Origin: Brooklawnia cerclae
GTDB lineage: Bacteria > Actinomycetota > Actinomycetes > Propionibacteriales > Propionibacteriaceae
Length of the DNA: 64,000 bases
Direction: 5' to 3'
Assembly: GCF_011758645.1 (NCBI RefSeq)
Contig: NZ_JAAMOZ010000001.1
Span: 2,728,001 to 2,792,000, forward strand
Shown: one piece after another, positions 7,549 through 16,434 of the stretch
Layout: each line of letters opens with the position of its first letter
Position numbering within the stretch: position 1 is the stretch's first letter
Made by a program: the position numbers and the translations under genes
The notes under the pieces: generated by a model
Seen by the model: the letters and a program-made list of their open reading frames with translations, nothing else
Told to the model about the DNA's origin: nothing
Databases searched by the model: none

Positions 7549-8073
7549 CTACGACCCCTGGCTGATCAGCAGCGTCCGCAGGAGAACGCCCAGCGTCCGG
7601 AACTCCTCGTCCCCCAACCCCGTCGCCAGCGAGCGCTCCGCGGCGAGCAGATCGGCCATGGACGCGTCCACTCGAGCGCTCCCCTCGGCCGTCAGCTCGA
7701 CGAGGACGCAGCGGCCGTCACTGGGATGCGCGAAACGGCGCACCAGACCGCGGCTCTCGAGCCGGTCGATGCGGTTGGTCATGGTGCCGGACGTGACGTG
7801 CGTCTCACGGACGAGTCTGCCGGGCGACAGCCTCGGCGGATCGCCGGCCCTGCGAAGAGCGGCCAGGACGTCGAACTCCCAGACCTGGAGCTCATGAGCG
7901 GCATAGGCGCGGGCACGCGCCCCGTCCAGCAGCTGGGCCAAGCGGGTGATCCGCGACCAGACCTCCATCGGGCAGGTGTCGAGATCGGGACGCTCACGCC
8001 GCCAGGCCGCGAGCACGTGGTCGACCTCGTCCCGCTCGGTCGTCGCACAACCATGGGCAGATGTCAGGTCCAT
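7549..8073 (-). CDS. MarR-family transcriptional regulator
   Basis: A 174-residue winged-helix regulator. The DNA-binding part includes LQVWEFDVLAALRRAG, the recognition helix region VRETHVTSGTMTNRIDRLESRGLVRR and the wing HPSDGRCVLVELT, all standard MarR landmarks around residues 64-130. MarR proteins usually repress drug-efflux or stress genes and respond to small phenolic ligands, but the only gene upstream in the same direction is ispE, 11 bases away, so it may simply be the last gene of the ispE block. Its end abuts the tandem repeats. Confidence 0.85.
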   Translation of the reverse strand: MDLTSAHGCATTERDEVDHVLAAWRRERPDLDTCPMEVWSRITRLAQLLDGARARAYAAHELQVWEFDVLAALRRAGDPPRLSPGRLVRETHVTSGTMTNRIDRLESRGLVRRFAHPSDGRCVLVELTAEGSARVDASMADLLAAERSLATGLGDEEFRTLGVLLRTLLISQGS

Positions 8074-8084
8074 GTCTCAGTCCA

Positions 8085-9041
8085 TCACACCCGTGCCACG
8101 GGCAACGCCGCGGCACACGGTCCCGGCACCGGGCCGGTGACCCGCTGCACCGCACGGACGCCACGAGCCGATGACAGCCCGCCGGCGACGGCACCGGCAT
8201 GCCGCTCGTCCGCGCACAAGAACACGCAGGTGGGCCCGGAGCCCGACACGATCCCGGCCAGCGCGCCGACCGCCAGACCAGCGTCCAACGTTGCGGCGAG
8301 GCCGGGGTGGAGGTCGACGGCAGCGGCCTGAAGATCGTTGCGCAGCAGGGGCGCCACCTCCCGCGGGTCGCCCGATTCCAGGGCCGCGATCAGGTCGGTG
8401 GGCACGCCCGAATCGGGGACGAGCCCGTCGTGCGCCGTCAACTCGTCGAAGCGCCGGTACACCGCCGGGGTCGACAACCCGTCGGGGGCCGCTGCCACCA
8501 CCCAGTGCAGCGGTACGGCACCGGCCAGCGGATGCAGTCGCTCGCCGCGCCCGCGGCCGAGGGCGTTTCCGCCCAGCAGGGAGAACGGCACGTCGCTGCC
8601 CAGCTGAGCCCCGAGCGCCAGCAGTTCCCCCGGGGGCACATCGAGACCCCACAGACGAGCGCAGGCCACGAGAGCCCCCGCCGCGTCGGCCGAGCCGCCG
8701 GCCATGCCCCCCGCCAGCGGCACCCGTTTCTCGATGCGGAGATCGGCGCCGAGCCCGGGCTCCCCGGCTTGCTCGCGCAACAACAGCGCCGCACGAACGG
8801 CCAGGTTGGTCTCGTCACACGGCAGGAGTTCGCTGCCCTCGCCGCTCATCGTCAACGTGATGCGACCGTCGCGCCGGCCGACGGCGACGACGTCGTCCCA
8901 CAGCGACACCGCGTGGAACACCGTGGACAGATCGTGGAAGCCATCGACCCGGCGCGATCCGACACACAGCGCCAGGTTGATCTTCGCCGGCACTCGCACG
9001 TGGATCCGTTGCGAAACGACCGGGGATGATGGATTCCTCAC
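8085..9041 (-). CDS. ispE: 4-diphosphocytidyl-2-C-methyl-D-erythritol kinase
   Basis: GHMP kinase of the non-mevalonate isoprenoid pathway; it phosphorylates CDP-ME with ATP. The N-terminus VRVPAKINLAL (residues 16-26), the Gly-rich ATP loop PLAGGMAGGSADAAGAL and the C-terminal GSGPTCVFL motif are diagnostic, and 318 residues is the normal length. GTG 9041 gives a 15-residue lead before the conserved start; a start at the GTG of VRVPAKIN is an alternative. It follows rsmA by 29 bases in the same direction, the classical actinobacterial rsmA-ispE order. Confidence 0.93.
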   Translation of the reverse strand: MRNPSSPVVSQRIHVRVPAKINLALCVGSRRVDGFHDLSTVFHAVSLWDDVVAVGRRDGRITLTMSGEGSELLPCDETNLAVRAALLLREQAGEPGLGADLRIEKRVPLAGGMAGGSADAAGALVACARLWGLDVPPGELLALGAQLGSDVPFSLLGGNALGRGRGERLHPLAGAVPLHWVVAAAPDGLSTPAVYRRFDELTAHDGLVPDSGVPTDLIAALESGDPREVAPLLRNDLQAAAVDLHPGLAATLDAGLAVGALAGIVSGSGPTCVFLCADERHAGAVAGGLSSARGVRAVQRVTGPVPGPCAAALPVARV

Positions 9042-9070
9042 CCCGATACGGTAGCCGACCGGCGAAAGTT

Positions 9071-9925
9071 TCAGGACACGGGGGTCGACAACTGCTCGGC
9101 GAGCCGAGCGAAATCCTCGATCGCCAGCACCTCGCCACGGGCGGTCGGATCGCATCCGGCCGCCTCGATCGCACCGGTGGCCGCCGCGGACGAGCCGAAG
9201 AGCCCCGACAAGGCGGAGCGGAGCATCTTGCGGCGCTGGGCGAAGGCCGCGTCGATCACCCGGAACACCTGTTCGCGGGTCGCGGTGGTGGGCGGCGGGT
9301 CGCGGCGGACGATGCGCACGAGCCCCGAATCGACGTTGGGCACCGGCCAGAACACGTTCGGCGACACCGTGCCGATCCTGTCGGCCCCGGCGAACCAGGC
9401 GAGTTTGGCGCTCGGTACCCCGTACACCTTCGAGCCGGGGCCCGCGACCAACCGGTCGGCGACCTCCAGTTGCACCATCACCAGCCCGTTCGCCCATCCG
9501 GGGAAGGTCGCGAACAGGTGCAGCAGCACCGGCACGGACACGTTGTAGGGCAGGTTGGCGACCACGGCCGTGGGCTCGGGCCCCGGCAGCGTGGTGACCT
9601 CGAGCGCGTCCGCGGCCACCACGCGGAGCCGTTCGGCGTTGCCCGGTTGGAGTTCCGCGACCGTTTCGGGCAGCAGCCGCGCCAGGGCCTCGTCGATCTC
9701 GATCGCCGTGACGGCGGCCCCGGTCTCCAACAGGCCCAGGGTCAGCGATCCCAGCCCCGGCCCGACCTCCAGCACGACGTCGTCCGCGCCCACACCTGAC
9801 TTCTGGACGATCCGGCGCACCGTGTTCGCGTCCACCACGAAGTTCTGCCCGCGTGACTTGGTGGGACGAAGCCCGATGCGCCCGGCCAGGGAACGCACCC
9901 GCTTCGGGTCGAGAAGTTCAGCCAT
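9071..9925 (-). CDS. rsmA: 16S rRNA (adenine1518-N6/adenine1519-N6)-dimethyltransferase
   Basis: RsmA (KsgA) dimethylates two adjacent adenines near the 3' end of 16S rRNA during 30S assembly. The protein (284 residues) shows the GQNFVVD start of the family, SAM motif [11 protein letters not shown], and catalytic motif IV NLPYNVS. The last helices [12 protein letters not shown] are typical. ATG 9925 overlaps the end of tatD by eight bases, so the genes are probably translated in tandem. Confidence 0.95.
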   Translation of the reverse strand: MAELLDPKRVRSLAGRIGLRPTKSRGQNFVVDANTVRRIVQKSGVGADDVVLEVGPGLGSLTLGLLETGAAVTAIEIDEALARLLPETVAELQPGNAERLRVVAADALEVTTLPGPEPTAVVANLPYNVSVPVLLHLFATFPGWANGLVMVQLEVADRLVAGPGSKVYGVPSAKLAWFAGADRIGTVSPNVFWPVPNVDSGLVRIVRRDPPPTTATREQVFRVIDAAFAQRRKMLRSALSGLFGSSAAATGAIEAAGCDPTARGEVLAIEDFARLAEQLSTPVS

Positions 9926-10802
9926 CGATCGCCCCCGGCTGCGAGACTCCCCATTCGCCCCCGAAGGCGGAAACGGCGTTGGCCGCGAGCCGCGCACACA
10001 GCTCCCCCAGGTCGGTGTGCAGCTGGTCGGCGAGGAATCGCACCGTGTGCGGCACGAGATAGGGGGCGTTCGGTCTGCCGCGCCGTGGCACCGGAGTGAG
10101 GTAGGGGGCGTCGGTCTCGACCAGGATCCGGTCGGGGGGTGTGAGGGCGAGCGCTTCGCGCATCTGGTGATTCGGCTTGTAGGTGACATTTCCAGCGAAA
10201 CTGAGCCAGGCGCCGTGGTCGAGGCAGCGGCGAGCGAACTCCGCGTCCCCGCTGAAGCAGTGGAAGACGACCCGCTGCGGCCAGCCCTCTTCGTCGAGGA
10301 TGCGGGCGATGTCGTCGTGTGCGTCGCGATCGTGGATCACCAGCGTGCGATCGTGGCGCCTCGCCGTGGCGATGTGACGCCGGAACATCAACTGCTGACG
10401 CGCGATGCCCTCGTCCTCGCGAGTGCGGAAGTAGTCGAGACCGGTCTCCCCCACCGCACGCACATGAGGCCCCGACCCGGCGATGCCCTCGATAGTGCAC
10501 CAGGCCTGGGATGCCTGAGTGTCACTCATGCGCGCGGCATCGTTGGGATGGACCGCGACCGCGGCCACGACCTGCGGGTTGGCGGCGGCCAGCCGCGCTG
10601 CCCACTCGGAGCTGGGCACGTCGCAGCCGATCTGCACGACCCTGTCGATCCCGACGGACGCCGACAGCGCCAGGTTGTCGGCCACACGCAGGCCCGAGTT
10701 CTCCTGGGTCGAGTCGAGATGCGTGTGCGAATCGACCGTCGCAACGGGCAGCGGCTCGGGCAACGGCGGCAGGCCGAGGCGCTCGATCATGGTTCCGGTC
10801 AT
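9918..10802 (-). CDS. tatD: TatD-family metal-dependent deoxyribonuclease
   Basis: A 294-residue TIM-barrel hydrolase. The HTHLD motif near residue 26, the glutamate of GETGLDYFR, the HDRD region, HCFSGD and the ETDAPYL ending supply the metal ligands expected of TatD. Family members have 3'-5' DNase activity and a role in DNA repair. The start overlaps the rsmI stop by four bases (ATGA) and the end overlaps the rsmA start, placing it inside the housekeeping block. Confidence 0.92.
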   Translation of the reverse strand: MTGTMIERLGLPPLPEPLPVATVDSHTHLDSTQENSGLRVADNLALSASVGIDRVVQIGCDVPSSEWAARLAAANPQVVAAVAVHPNDAARMSDTQASQAWCTIEGIAGSGPHVRAVGETGLDYFRTREDEGIARQQLMFRRHIATARRHDRTLVIHDRDAHDDIARILDEEGWPQRVVFHCFSGDAEFARRCLDHGAWLSFAGNVTYKPNHQMREALALTPPDRILVETDAPYLTPVPRRGRPNAPYLVPHTVRFLADQLHTDLGELCARLAANAVSAFGGEWGVSQPGAIDG

Positions 10803-11677
10803 CGATTCCCCTCGTCAGTGCCGGACGACCGCTGCACCAGCGCCCGTTCGTAGAGTTCGCTGCGGCGCACGCCGGTGGCATGTGCCACCTCGGCCACCGC
10901 CGCGCTCAGCTTCCCGCCGGAGGCCACGATCCCGCGGACGCGTCCCAGCGCCTCGTCCCAGTCGCCCGACCGGGCCGGAGCCCCGCCGACGACCACGGTG
11001 ACCTCGCCGCGGACCCCCTCGTCCGCCCAGGTCACGAGCTCGGCGAGGGTGCCCCGCACGACCTGTTCGTAGGGCTTGGTGAGCTCACGGCACACGGCGG
11101 CCGGACGATCGTCCCCGAACTCGGACGCCGCGTCGGCCAGGAACCGCGCCAGCCGGTGCGGTGCCTCGAAGAAGACCATCGTCCGGGGCTCGGCCGACAG
11201 CTCGGACAGACGGCGACGGCGTTCCCCGGGCTTGCGGGGCAGGAATCCCTCGAAGCAGAACCGGTCGACAGGCAGCCCGCTGATCGCCAGGGCCGTGAGC
11301 ACCGCGGACGGCCCCGGAACCGCGGTCACCGGGATGCCGGCCTCGATCGCCGCGACGACGAGGCGATATCCCGGGTCGCTGACCGACGGCATGCCCGCGT
11401 CGGTGGCGACCACGACGACCTTGCCCTCACCCATCGCCTCGACGAGCCCGGGAGTGCGGCTCGCCTCGTTGCCCTCGAAGTAGCTGACGACGCTCGCCGC
11501 CGTCTCGATGCCCAGACGGGCGAGCAGGGTGTGGAGCAGGCGCGTGTCCTCCGCGGCGATGACATCGGCGTCCGTGAGGGCGCGGACGAGGGCCGGCGAG
11601 GCGTCCGCGGCGTCCCCGATGGGGGTGCCCGCGAGCACAAGACGTCCCTGACCGTCGGCGAATTCCGCTCTGCTCAC
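10799..11677 (-). CDS. rsmI: 16S rRNA (cytidine1402-2'-O)-methyltransferase
   Basis: A 292-residue tetrapyrrole-methylase-fold enzyme that methylates the ribose of C1402 in the 30S decoding centre. The motifs LVLAGTPIGDA at the N-terminus, AAEDTR, VATDAGMPSVSDPGYRLV and GFLPRK are all in place, and the C-terminal region has the extra helical domain of RsmI. It is the first gene of the minus-strand block and is divergent from the O-mannosyltransferase gene, as in mycobacteria. Confidence 0.94.
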   Translation of the reverse strand: MSRAEFADGQGRLVLAGTPIGDAADASPALVRALTDADVIAAEDTRLLHTLLARLGIETAASVVSYFEGNEASRTPGLVEAMGEGKVVVVATDAGMPSVSDPGYRLVVAAIEAGIPVTAVPGPSAVLTALAISGLPVDRFCFEGFLPRKPGERRRRLSELSAEPRTMVFFEAPHRLARFLADAASEFGDDRPAAVCRELTKPYEQVVRGTLAELVTWADEGVRGEVTVVVGGAPARSGDWDEALGRVRGIVASGGKLSAAVAEVAHATGVRRSELYERALVQRSSGTDEGNR

Positions 11678-11789
11678 GCAGACGAGACTAACGCCTCGGG
11701 CCCGGGCAGGCTCCGGGCTCGTGTAGGCCCCCGGACGGACGCGGGCTCAACTCACCGAACCCGCTGAAACCCGGTTGCCGGGCACAGCC

Positions 11790-11886
11790 GTGACCAGGTT
11801 CCTTCAATTGTTGTCCACGAAAACCCCCACTAGGGAAGATGCTCCAACATCGCGCCAGCTACGCGAATTTGAAGGAACCTGGTCAC
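11790..11886. repeat. 18-bp perfect inverted repeat in the rsmI-pmt intergenic region
   Basis: GTGACCAGGTTCCTTCAA (11790-11807) is repeated in inverse at 11869-11886, with 61 bases between. The arms do not overlap any gene. It could be a long RNA hairpin, paired binding sites, or the ends of a tiny mobile remnant; no flanking target duplication is evident. Confidence 0.7.
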
Positions 11887-11926
11887 GCTCTGCCAGCTAC
11901 ACCCCCTGCCTCACAACCAGGCCCCC

Positions 11927-11941
11927 TACTATGGCCGGGTG
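11927..11941 (+). promoter_or_regulatory. -10 element for a leaderless pmt transcript
   Basis: TACTAT at 11927-11932 lies six bases before the GTG start of pmt and no Shine-Dalgarno sequence is visible. This spacing predicts transcription starting at or within a base of the start codon, a common leaderless arrangement in actinobacteria. Confidence 0.4.
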
Positions 11942-13585
11942 ACCACAACCCTGAGCGGCCTGATCGACCGGCTCCCCCGCGTCGCGTGGGCAGAGCGCAT
12001 CAGGGGCACCTCACAGGCACCTTTGATGCCGACGATCGAGCGGCTGGACGACGCCGCCGTCCTGCGCCGCGACCGGGTCGCCGCCTGGGTGGTCACCGTG
12101 GCGATCGGCGCCCTCACCTTCTTCACGCGCATCGTGAACCTCTCGCGTCCCGCCAACCTCGTGTTCGACGAGACCTACTACGCCAAGGACGCCTGGACGC
12201 TGCTCCACTTCGGTTACGAGGTGGACTGGCCCGCGGACGCCAACGACCAGATCGTGGCGGGCAACACGAACGGCTGGGAGCAGACGGCATCGTTCATCGT
12301 CCACCCGCAGCTGGGCAAGTGGCTGATCGCGGGCGGCGAGTACGTGTTCGGCATGAACAGCTTCGGCTGGCGCATCGCCTCAGTGATTTTCGGCACGCTG
12401 CTGGTCATGGCGACGGTCCGCATGGCCCGGCGCCTGTCGCGCTCGACGTTGGTCGGCGGGCTGGCCGGGTTCTTCCTCGCGATGGACGGCCTCACCTTCG
12501 TCATGAGCCGCACCGCCTTGCTGGACGTCTTCGAGGCGGCCTTCACCGTCATGGCCGTGGCCTGCTTCGTCGCCGACCGCGACTGGTTCCGGCACCGGTT
12601 GGCGGAGTATCTGCGGAAGAACGGCCTGGTCGACCTCGGGGGACGATTCGGCCCGCTCCTGCTGTTCCGGCCGTGGCGTCTGGCCTCCGGCGTGCTCTTC
12701 GGGCTGGCCTGCGGGTGCAAGTGGAACGCCATGTACGTGCTGGCGGCCGTGGGCGTCATGTCGCTGATCTACGACATGGCCTCGCGCAAGACCGCCGGGG
12801 CCGGGCCGAAGGCGTTCCGGTCGATGTTCATCGACGCACCGCTGGCCTTCGTCCAACTGGTCGTGACGGCGCTGCTCGTCTACGTCGCCACATGGTGGTC
12901 GTGGCTCACCACCGACGGCGGCTGGGCACGCGACTACGGGCGCGAGAACCCCGACGACTTCTGGGTGCGCCACCTGGGGGACGCCTTGGGCTCCCTGGTG
13001 CACTACCACCAGCAGATCTTCGACTTCCACACCGGCGACTGGATCGCCGAACAGACACACGTCTACGAGGCTCATCCGGCTGGCTGGCTGGTGGTCGGGC
13101 GGGTGATCGGCATCGACGCCGTCAACGACATCAAGCCCGGCGTCGACGGATGCACCGCGACCGGCTCCGACACCTGCCTGCGCGTGATCTCGGGCATGGG
13201 CACGCCGTTCCTGTGGTGGTTCGCCGCGATCGCGATCGTCATCGGGCTCGGACTGTGGATCCTCGGCCGCGACTGGCGCTTCGCCGTGCCGCTGGTGGCG
13301 GGTCTGGTGCCGTGGCTGATGTGGTTCCCGAACGCCGACCGGCCGCTGTTCTACTTCTACGCGATCATGGTCATCCCCTTCACCGCGACCGTGCTGGCCA
13401 TGGTGCTCGGCAAGATACTCGGCCCCGCCGACGGCGGGCTGCGAAGACGCCGGGGGGCGATGATCGTCGGCACGGTGGTCGTCATCGTCGTCGCGAACTT
13501 CTGGTTCATCTACCCGATCCTCACCGACCAGTTGATGACCCGAACCATGTGGAGCCTACGCATGTGGTTCCGCAGCTGGATCTGA
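11939..13585 (+). CDS. pmt: Dolichyl-phosphate-mannose--protein mannosyltransferase family (PMT)
   Basis: A 548-residue multi-pass membrane enzyme. It transfers mannose from a polyprenyl phosphate carrier to Ser/Thr of exported proteins. The first extracytoplasmic loop holds the catalytic Asp-Glu pair in FDETYYAKDAW (about residues 78-88), followed by at least ten membrane helices and PMT-typical stretches such as KWNAMYVLAA and YSWLTT-like WWSWLTTDGG. The gene is divergent from rsmI, the same neighbourhood as Rv1002c in Mycobacterium tuberculosis. GTG start 11939 is supported by the leaderless -10 spacing. Confidence 0.93.
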   Translation: MTTTLSGLIDRLPRVAWAERIRGTSQAPLMPTIERLDDAAVLRRDRVAAWVVTVAIGALTFFTRIVNLSRPANLVFDETYYAKDAWTLLHFGYEVDWPADANDQIVAGNTNGWEQTASFIVHPQLGKWLIAGGEYVFGMNSFGWRIASVIFGTLLVMATVRMARRLSRSTLVGGLAGFFLAMDGLTFVMSRTALLDVFEAAFTVMAVACFVADRDWFRHRLAEYLRKNGLVDLGGRFGPLLLFRPWRLASGVLFGLACGCKWNAMYVLAAVGVMSLIYDMASRKTAGAGPKAFRSMFIDAPLAFVQLVVTALLVYVATWWSWLTTDGGWARDYGRENPDDFWVRHLGDALGSLVHYHQQIFDFHTGDWIAEQTHVYEAHPAGWLVVGRVIGIDAVNDIKPGVDGCTATGSDTCLRVISGMGTPFLWWFAAIAIVIGLGLWILGRDWRFAVPLVAGLVPWLMWFPNADRPLFYFYAIMVIPFTATVLAMVLGKILGPADGGLRRRRGAMIVGTVVVIVVANFWFIYPILTDQLMTRTMWSLRMWFRSWI

Positions 13586-13779
13586 GGGTCTGCCGGACGC
13601 TCCGCGACGCCGCGAGCTCACCGGTTCCACGCCTGTGGAGGCTGCCGGGACCAGCGACGAGTTGTCGAGGGGCTCGATCGGCGTCCTTGCCCGAACGGTC
13701 TCCGGCACATCTGAAACACGCCGGTAACCCGTCCCTAACAATCCCCGCGTAGACCTTGATGGTGGCACAGAGGAGCACC

Positions 13780-15192
13780 ATGATCACCAGTCAGACGGTC
13801 AACGGCCACACCTACCGCTTCGACTCGCTCGTCGATCTGCTGGCGCGGGCGACACCGCTCCGGTCGGGCGACGAGCTCGCCGGATGCGCGGCCGGGTCGG
13901 AGGAGGAGCGGGCGGCGGCCCAGTGGGCGCTCGCCGACGTCGAGTTGCGGACCTTCCTCACCGAGGATGTCGTCCCCTACGACACCGACGAGGTGACCCG
14001 GCTCATCCTCGACACTCACGACACCGAGGCGTTCGCCGAGGTCTCCCATCTGACGGTGGGTGGGTTCCGCGACTGGCTGCTGGAAACGGCCGCGCGTCCG
14101 GACGCCCACATCGTCCTCAGCCGCATCGCGGCCGGCCTGACCCCCGAGATGGTGGCCGCGGTGAGCAAGATCATGCGCAACCAGGACCTGATCGCGGTCG
14201 CCCGCGCCTGCCGGGTGGTCACGAGATTCCGCACCACGATCGGCCTTCCCGGCCGCATGGCCACCCGCCTGCAGCCGAATCACCCCACTGACGATCTCCA
14301 AGGCATCGCCGCCTCGATCCTGGACGGCCTGTTGCTCGGCTGCGGCGATGCTGTCATCGGCATAAACCCGGCCGGCGACTCGCCCCAGGTGACCGCCGAT
14401 CTGGTGAGCATGGTCGACCAGGTGCGGCGGGCCTACGAGATCCCGCTGCAGTCGTGCGTGCTGGCCCACGTCACCACCACCATCGGCCTGATCGAGGCGG
14501 GCGCCCCCGTCGACCTCGTGTTCCAGTCGATCGGCGGGAGCGAGGCGACCAACGCGTCCTTCGGGGTGAACCTGGCCCTGCTACGCGAGGGGCGCGAGGC
14601 CGGCCTGTCGCTCGGCCGGGGAACCGTCGGCGACAACGTGATGTACTTCGAGACCGGCCAGGGCTCGTCGCTGAGCGCCGGCGCCCACCTGGGCACCGGC
14701 GGCCGTCCCGTCGACCAGCAGACCCTGGAGGCCCGGGCCTACGGCGTCGCACGCGAGTTCAAGCCGCTGCTGCTGAACACCGTGGTCGGGTTCATCGGAC
14801 CGGAATACCTGTACGACGGCAAACAGATCATCCGCGCCGGTCTGGAGGACCATTTCTGCGGCAAGCTGCTCGGCGTCCCCATGGGCGTGGACGTCTGCTA
14901 CACCAACCACGCCGAGGCCGACTTCGACGACATGGACACCCTGCTCACGCTGCTGGGCGCGGCCGGGGTGAACTTCGTCATCACGGTGCCGGGCGCGGAC
15001 GACGTGATGCTGGGCTACCAGAGCCTGTCGTACCACGACGCCCTCTACATCCGGAACGTGCTCGGGTTGCGCTGCGCGCCCGAGTTCGAGGCCTGGCTGG
15101 TCGCCCAGGGGATGGCCGAGGAATCCGGCCGGATATCGGGGGCCGAACTCGGCAAGTCCGGACTACGTGAACTGGTGGGAGGTCTGCGATGA
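13780..15192 (+). CDS. eutB: Ethanolamine ammonia-lyase, large subunit
   Basis: The adenosylcobalamin-dependent catalytic subunit that converts ethanolamine to acetaldehyde and ammonia. At 470 residues it has the normal length, and regions such as PGRMATRLQPNHPTDD, LQSCVLAHVTT, FQSIGGSEATNASFG and GVDVCYTNHAEAD are highly conserved EutB sequence. ATG 13780 has AGGAG nine bases upstream. Together with eutC (ATGA overlap) it forms a minimal two-gene operon: no microcompartment shell, reactivase eutA or aldehyde dehydrogenase genes are nearby. I saw no cobalamin riboswitch in the 194 bases upstream. Confidence 0.96.
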   Translation: MITSQTVNGHTYRFDSLVDLLARATPLRSGDELAGCAAGSEEERAAAQWALADVELRTFLTEDVVPYDTDEVTRLILDTHDTEAFAEVSHLTVGGFRDWLLETAARPDAHIVLSRIAAGLTPEMVAAVSKIMRNQDLIAVARACRVVTRFRTTIGLPGRMATRLQPNHPTDDLQGIAASILDGLLLGCGDAVIGINPAGDSPQVTADLVSMVDQVRRAYEIPLQSCVLAHVTTTIGLIEAGAPVDLVFQSIGGSEATNASFGVNLALLREGREAGLSLGRGTVGDNVMYFETGQGSSLSAGAHLGTGGRPVDQQTLEARAYGVAREFKPLLLNTVVGFIGPEYLYDGKQIIRAGLEDHFCGKLLGVPMGVDVCYTNHAEADFDDMDTLLTLLGAAGVNFVITVPGADDVMLGYQSLSYHDALYIRNVLGLRCAPEFEAWLVAQGMAEESGRISGAELGKSGLRELVGGLR

Positions 15193-16001
15193 GCGCACAG
15201 ATCCAGCCGGACGATCGGACGCCCGCCATCGAGCCGTCCGTGACCGGGCCGTCGGTGACCGAGCCGCTCGGCACCGACCCGTGGGCGCCGTTGCGGCACA
15301 CCACCCAGGCCCGCATCGGGCTGCCCCGGGCGGGCATGGGCATGACCACCTCGACCGTCCTCGAACTCCAGGCGGCGCTCGCCGCCGCCAGGGACGCCGT
15401 GCACGTGCCGCTCGACGTGGACGTGCTGCTCCCCGGGCTGGAGGCCCTCGGCCTCGGGACGCCCACCGTGCTGCGGAGCCAGGCATCCGATCGCAGCGTG
15501 TACCTGCGGCGTCCCGACCTCGGCCGGGCACCCGAGGGCCTCGACCTGCTGCCCACAGGCTCCTGGGACGTGGGACTCGTGGTGGGCGACGGGTTGTCGT
15601 CCAAAGCTGTCGCCGAGCACGCCCTCAACCTGCTCACGGCGCTGGTGGCCGCGCTTCGGGACGAGGATCTCTCGCTCGCGCCGCCGGTGCTGGTCACCCA
15701 GGCGCGGGTCGCCGTCGGCGACTGGATCGGGCAGGCGATGGGGGTGCGCACCGTGCTGACGCTGATCGGGGAACGCCCCGGCCTGAGCGTGGCCGACAGC
15801 CTGGGCATCTACCTCACCCACGATCCGCGGCCCGGCCGTACGGACGCCGAGCGCAACTGCATCTCGAACATCCACCCGCCCGAGGGGCTCGGCTACGCCG
15901 AAGCCGCCGCGACCGCCGCACGGCTCGTCCGCGGGGCCCGTGCGCTGGGACGCTCAGGAGTGGACCTCAAGGATGTCGAGAGCGCACCCGAACTCTCCTG
16001 A
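15189..16001 (+). CDS. eutC: Ethanolamine ammonia-lyase, small subunit
   Basis: EutC (270 residues) pairs with EutB and helps bind the cobalamin cofactor. The region WAPLRHTTQARIGLPRAG opens the conserved domain at about residue 32, and the C-terminal stretch DRNC-like DAERNCISNIHPPEGLGYAEAA is diagnostic. The first 30 residues are a variable Pro/Thr-rich extension, as in many EutC proteins. The start overlaps the eutB stop by four bases. Confidence 0.95.
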   Translation: MSAQIQPDDRTPAIEPSVTGPSVTEPLGTDPWAPLRHTTQARIGLPRAGMGMTTSTVLELQAALAAARDAVHVPLDVDVLLPGLEALGLGTPTVLRSQASDRSVYLRRPDLGRAPEGLDLLPTGSWDVGLVVGDGLSSKAVAEHALNLLTALVAALRDEDLSLAPPVLVTQARVAVGDWIGQAMGVRTVLTLIGERPGLSVADSLGIYLTHDPRPGRTDAERNCISNIHPPEGLGYAEAAATAARLVRGARALGRSGVDLKDVESAPELS

Positions 16002-16009
16002 CCGCCTGT

Positions 16010-16370
16010 TGGTGGCCGAGCCTGTCGAACGACGGCTGAGCCTGTCGAAGCCACTCGAGAAGAACGACGGCTGAGCCTGTCGAAGCCACCCGAGAACGTC
16101 CTTTCGACAAGCTCAAGGACCGTCACAAGTAACCCGGCTCAAGGAACGACAAGCCGAGCCTGTCGAACCACGACCGAGGAAGAACGACGGCTGAGCCTGT
16201 CGAACCACGACCGAGGAAGAACGACGGCTGAGCCTGTCGAAGCCACCCGAGGAAGAACGACGGCTGAGCCTGTCGAAGCCACCCGAGAACGTCCTTTCGA
16301 CAAGCTCAAGGACCGACAAGCAACCCGGCTCAAAGAACGACAAGCAACCTGGCTCAAAGAACGACGGCCG
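16010..16370. repeat. Tandem repeat cluster 2 between eutC and the ethanolamine permease gene
   Basis: About six copies of a 35-37 bp unit, AACGACGGCTGAGCCTGTCGAAGCCACCCGAG and close variants, interrupted twice by AACGTCCTTTCGACAAGCTCAAGGACCG. Bases near 16066-16130 and 16256-16320 form a higher-order repeat. The words are the same as in the clusters at 7290 and 33550. Repeats are imperfect and lack unique spacers, so this is not a CRISPR array. It lies exactly between convergent genes. Confidence 0.8.
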
Positions 16371-16434
16371 GGCCCGCCGAAGCCGCCGATACAGGCGACC
16401 CCGACAGGCCCGGCCACACAACCCGCAGATTGGG

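Noticed and set aside
7269-7565. Small plus-strand frames within repeat cluster 1
   Set aside because: They translate the repeat unit itself (runs of Thr/Pro/Lys) and have no start signals.
11839-13752. A 637-codon frame overlapping pmt in another phase
   Set aside because: The product is an Arg/Pro/Gly-rich shadow; pmt in the other frame has clear membrane helices and the catalytic motif.
13586-13779. Possible cobalamin riboswitch in front of eutB
   Set aside because: I looked for the B12-box and the surrounding long structured leader; the 194-base gap is short and shows neither.
16010-16370. Possible CRISPR array
   Set aside because: The units are adjacent, imperfect and have no unique spacers of constant length, the same words recur in other intergenic clusters, and no cas genes are present.
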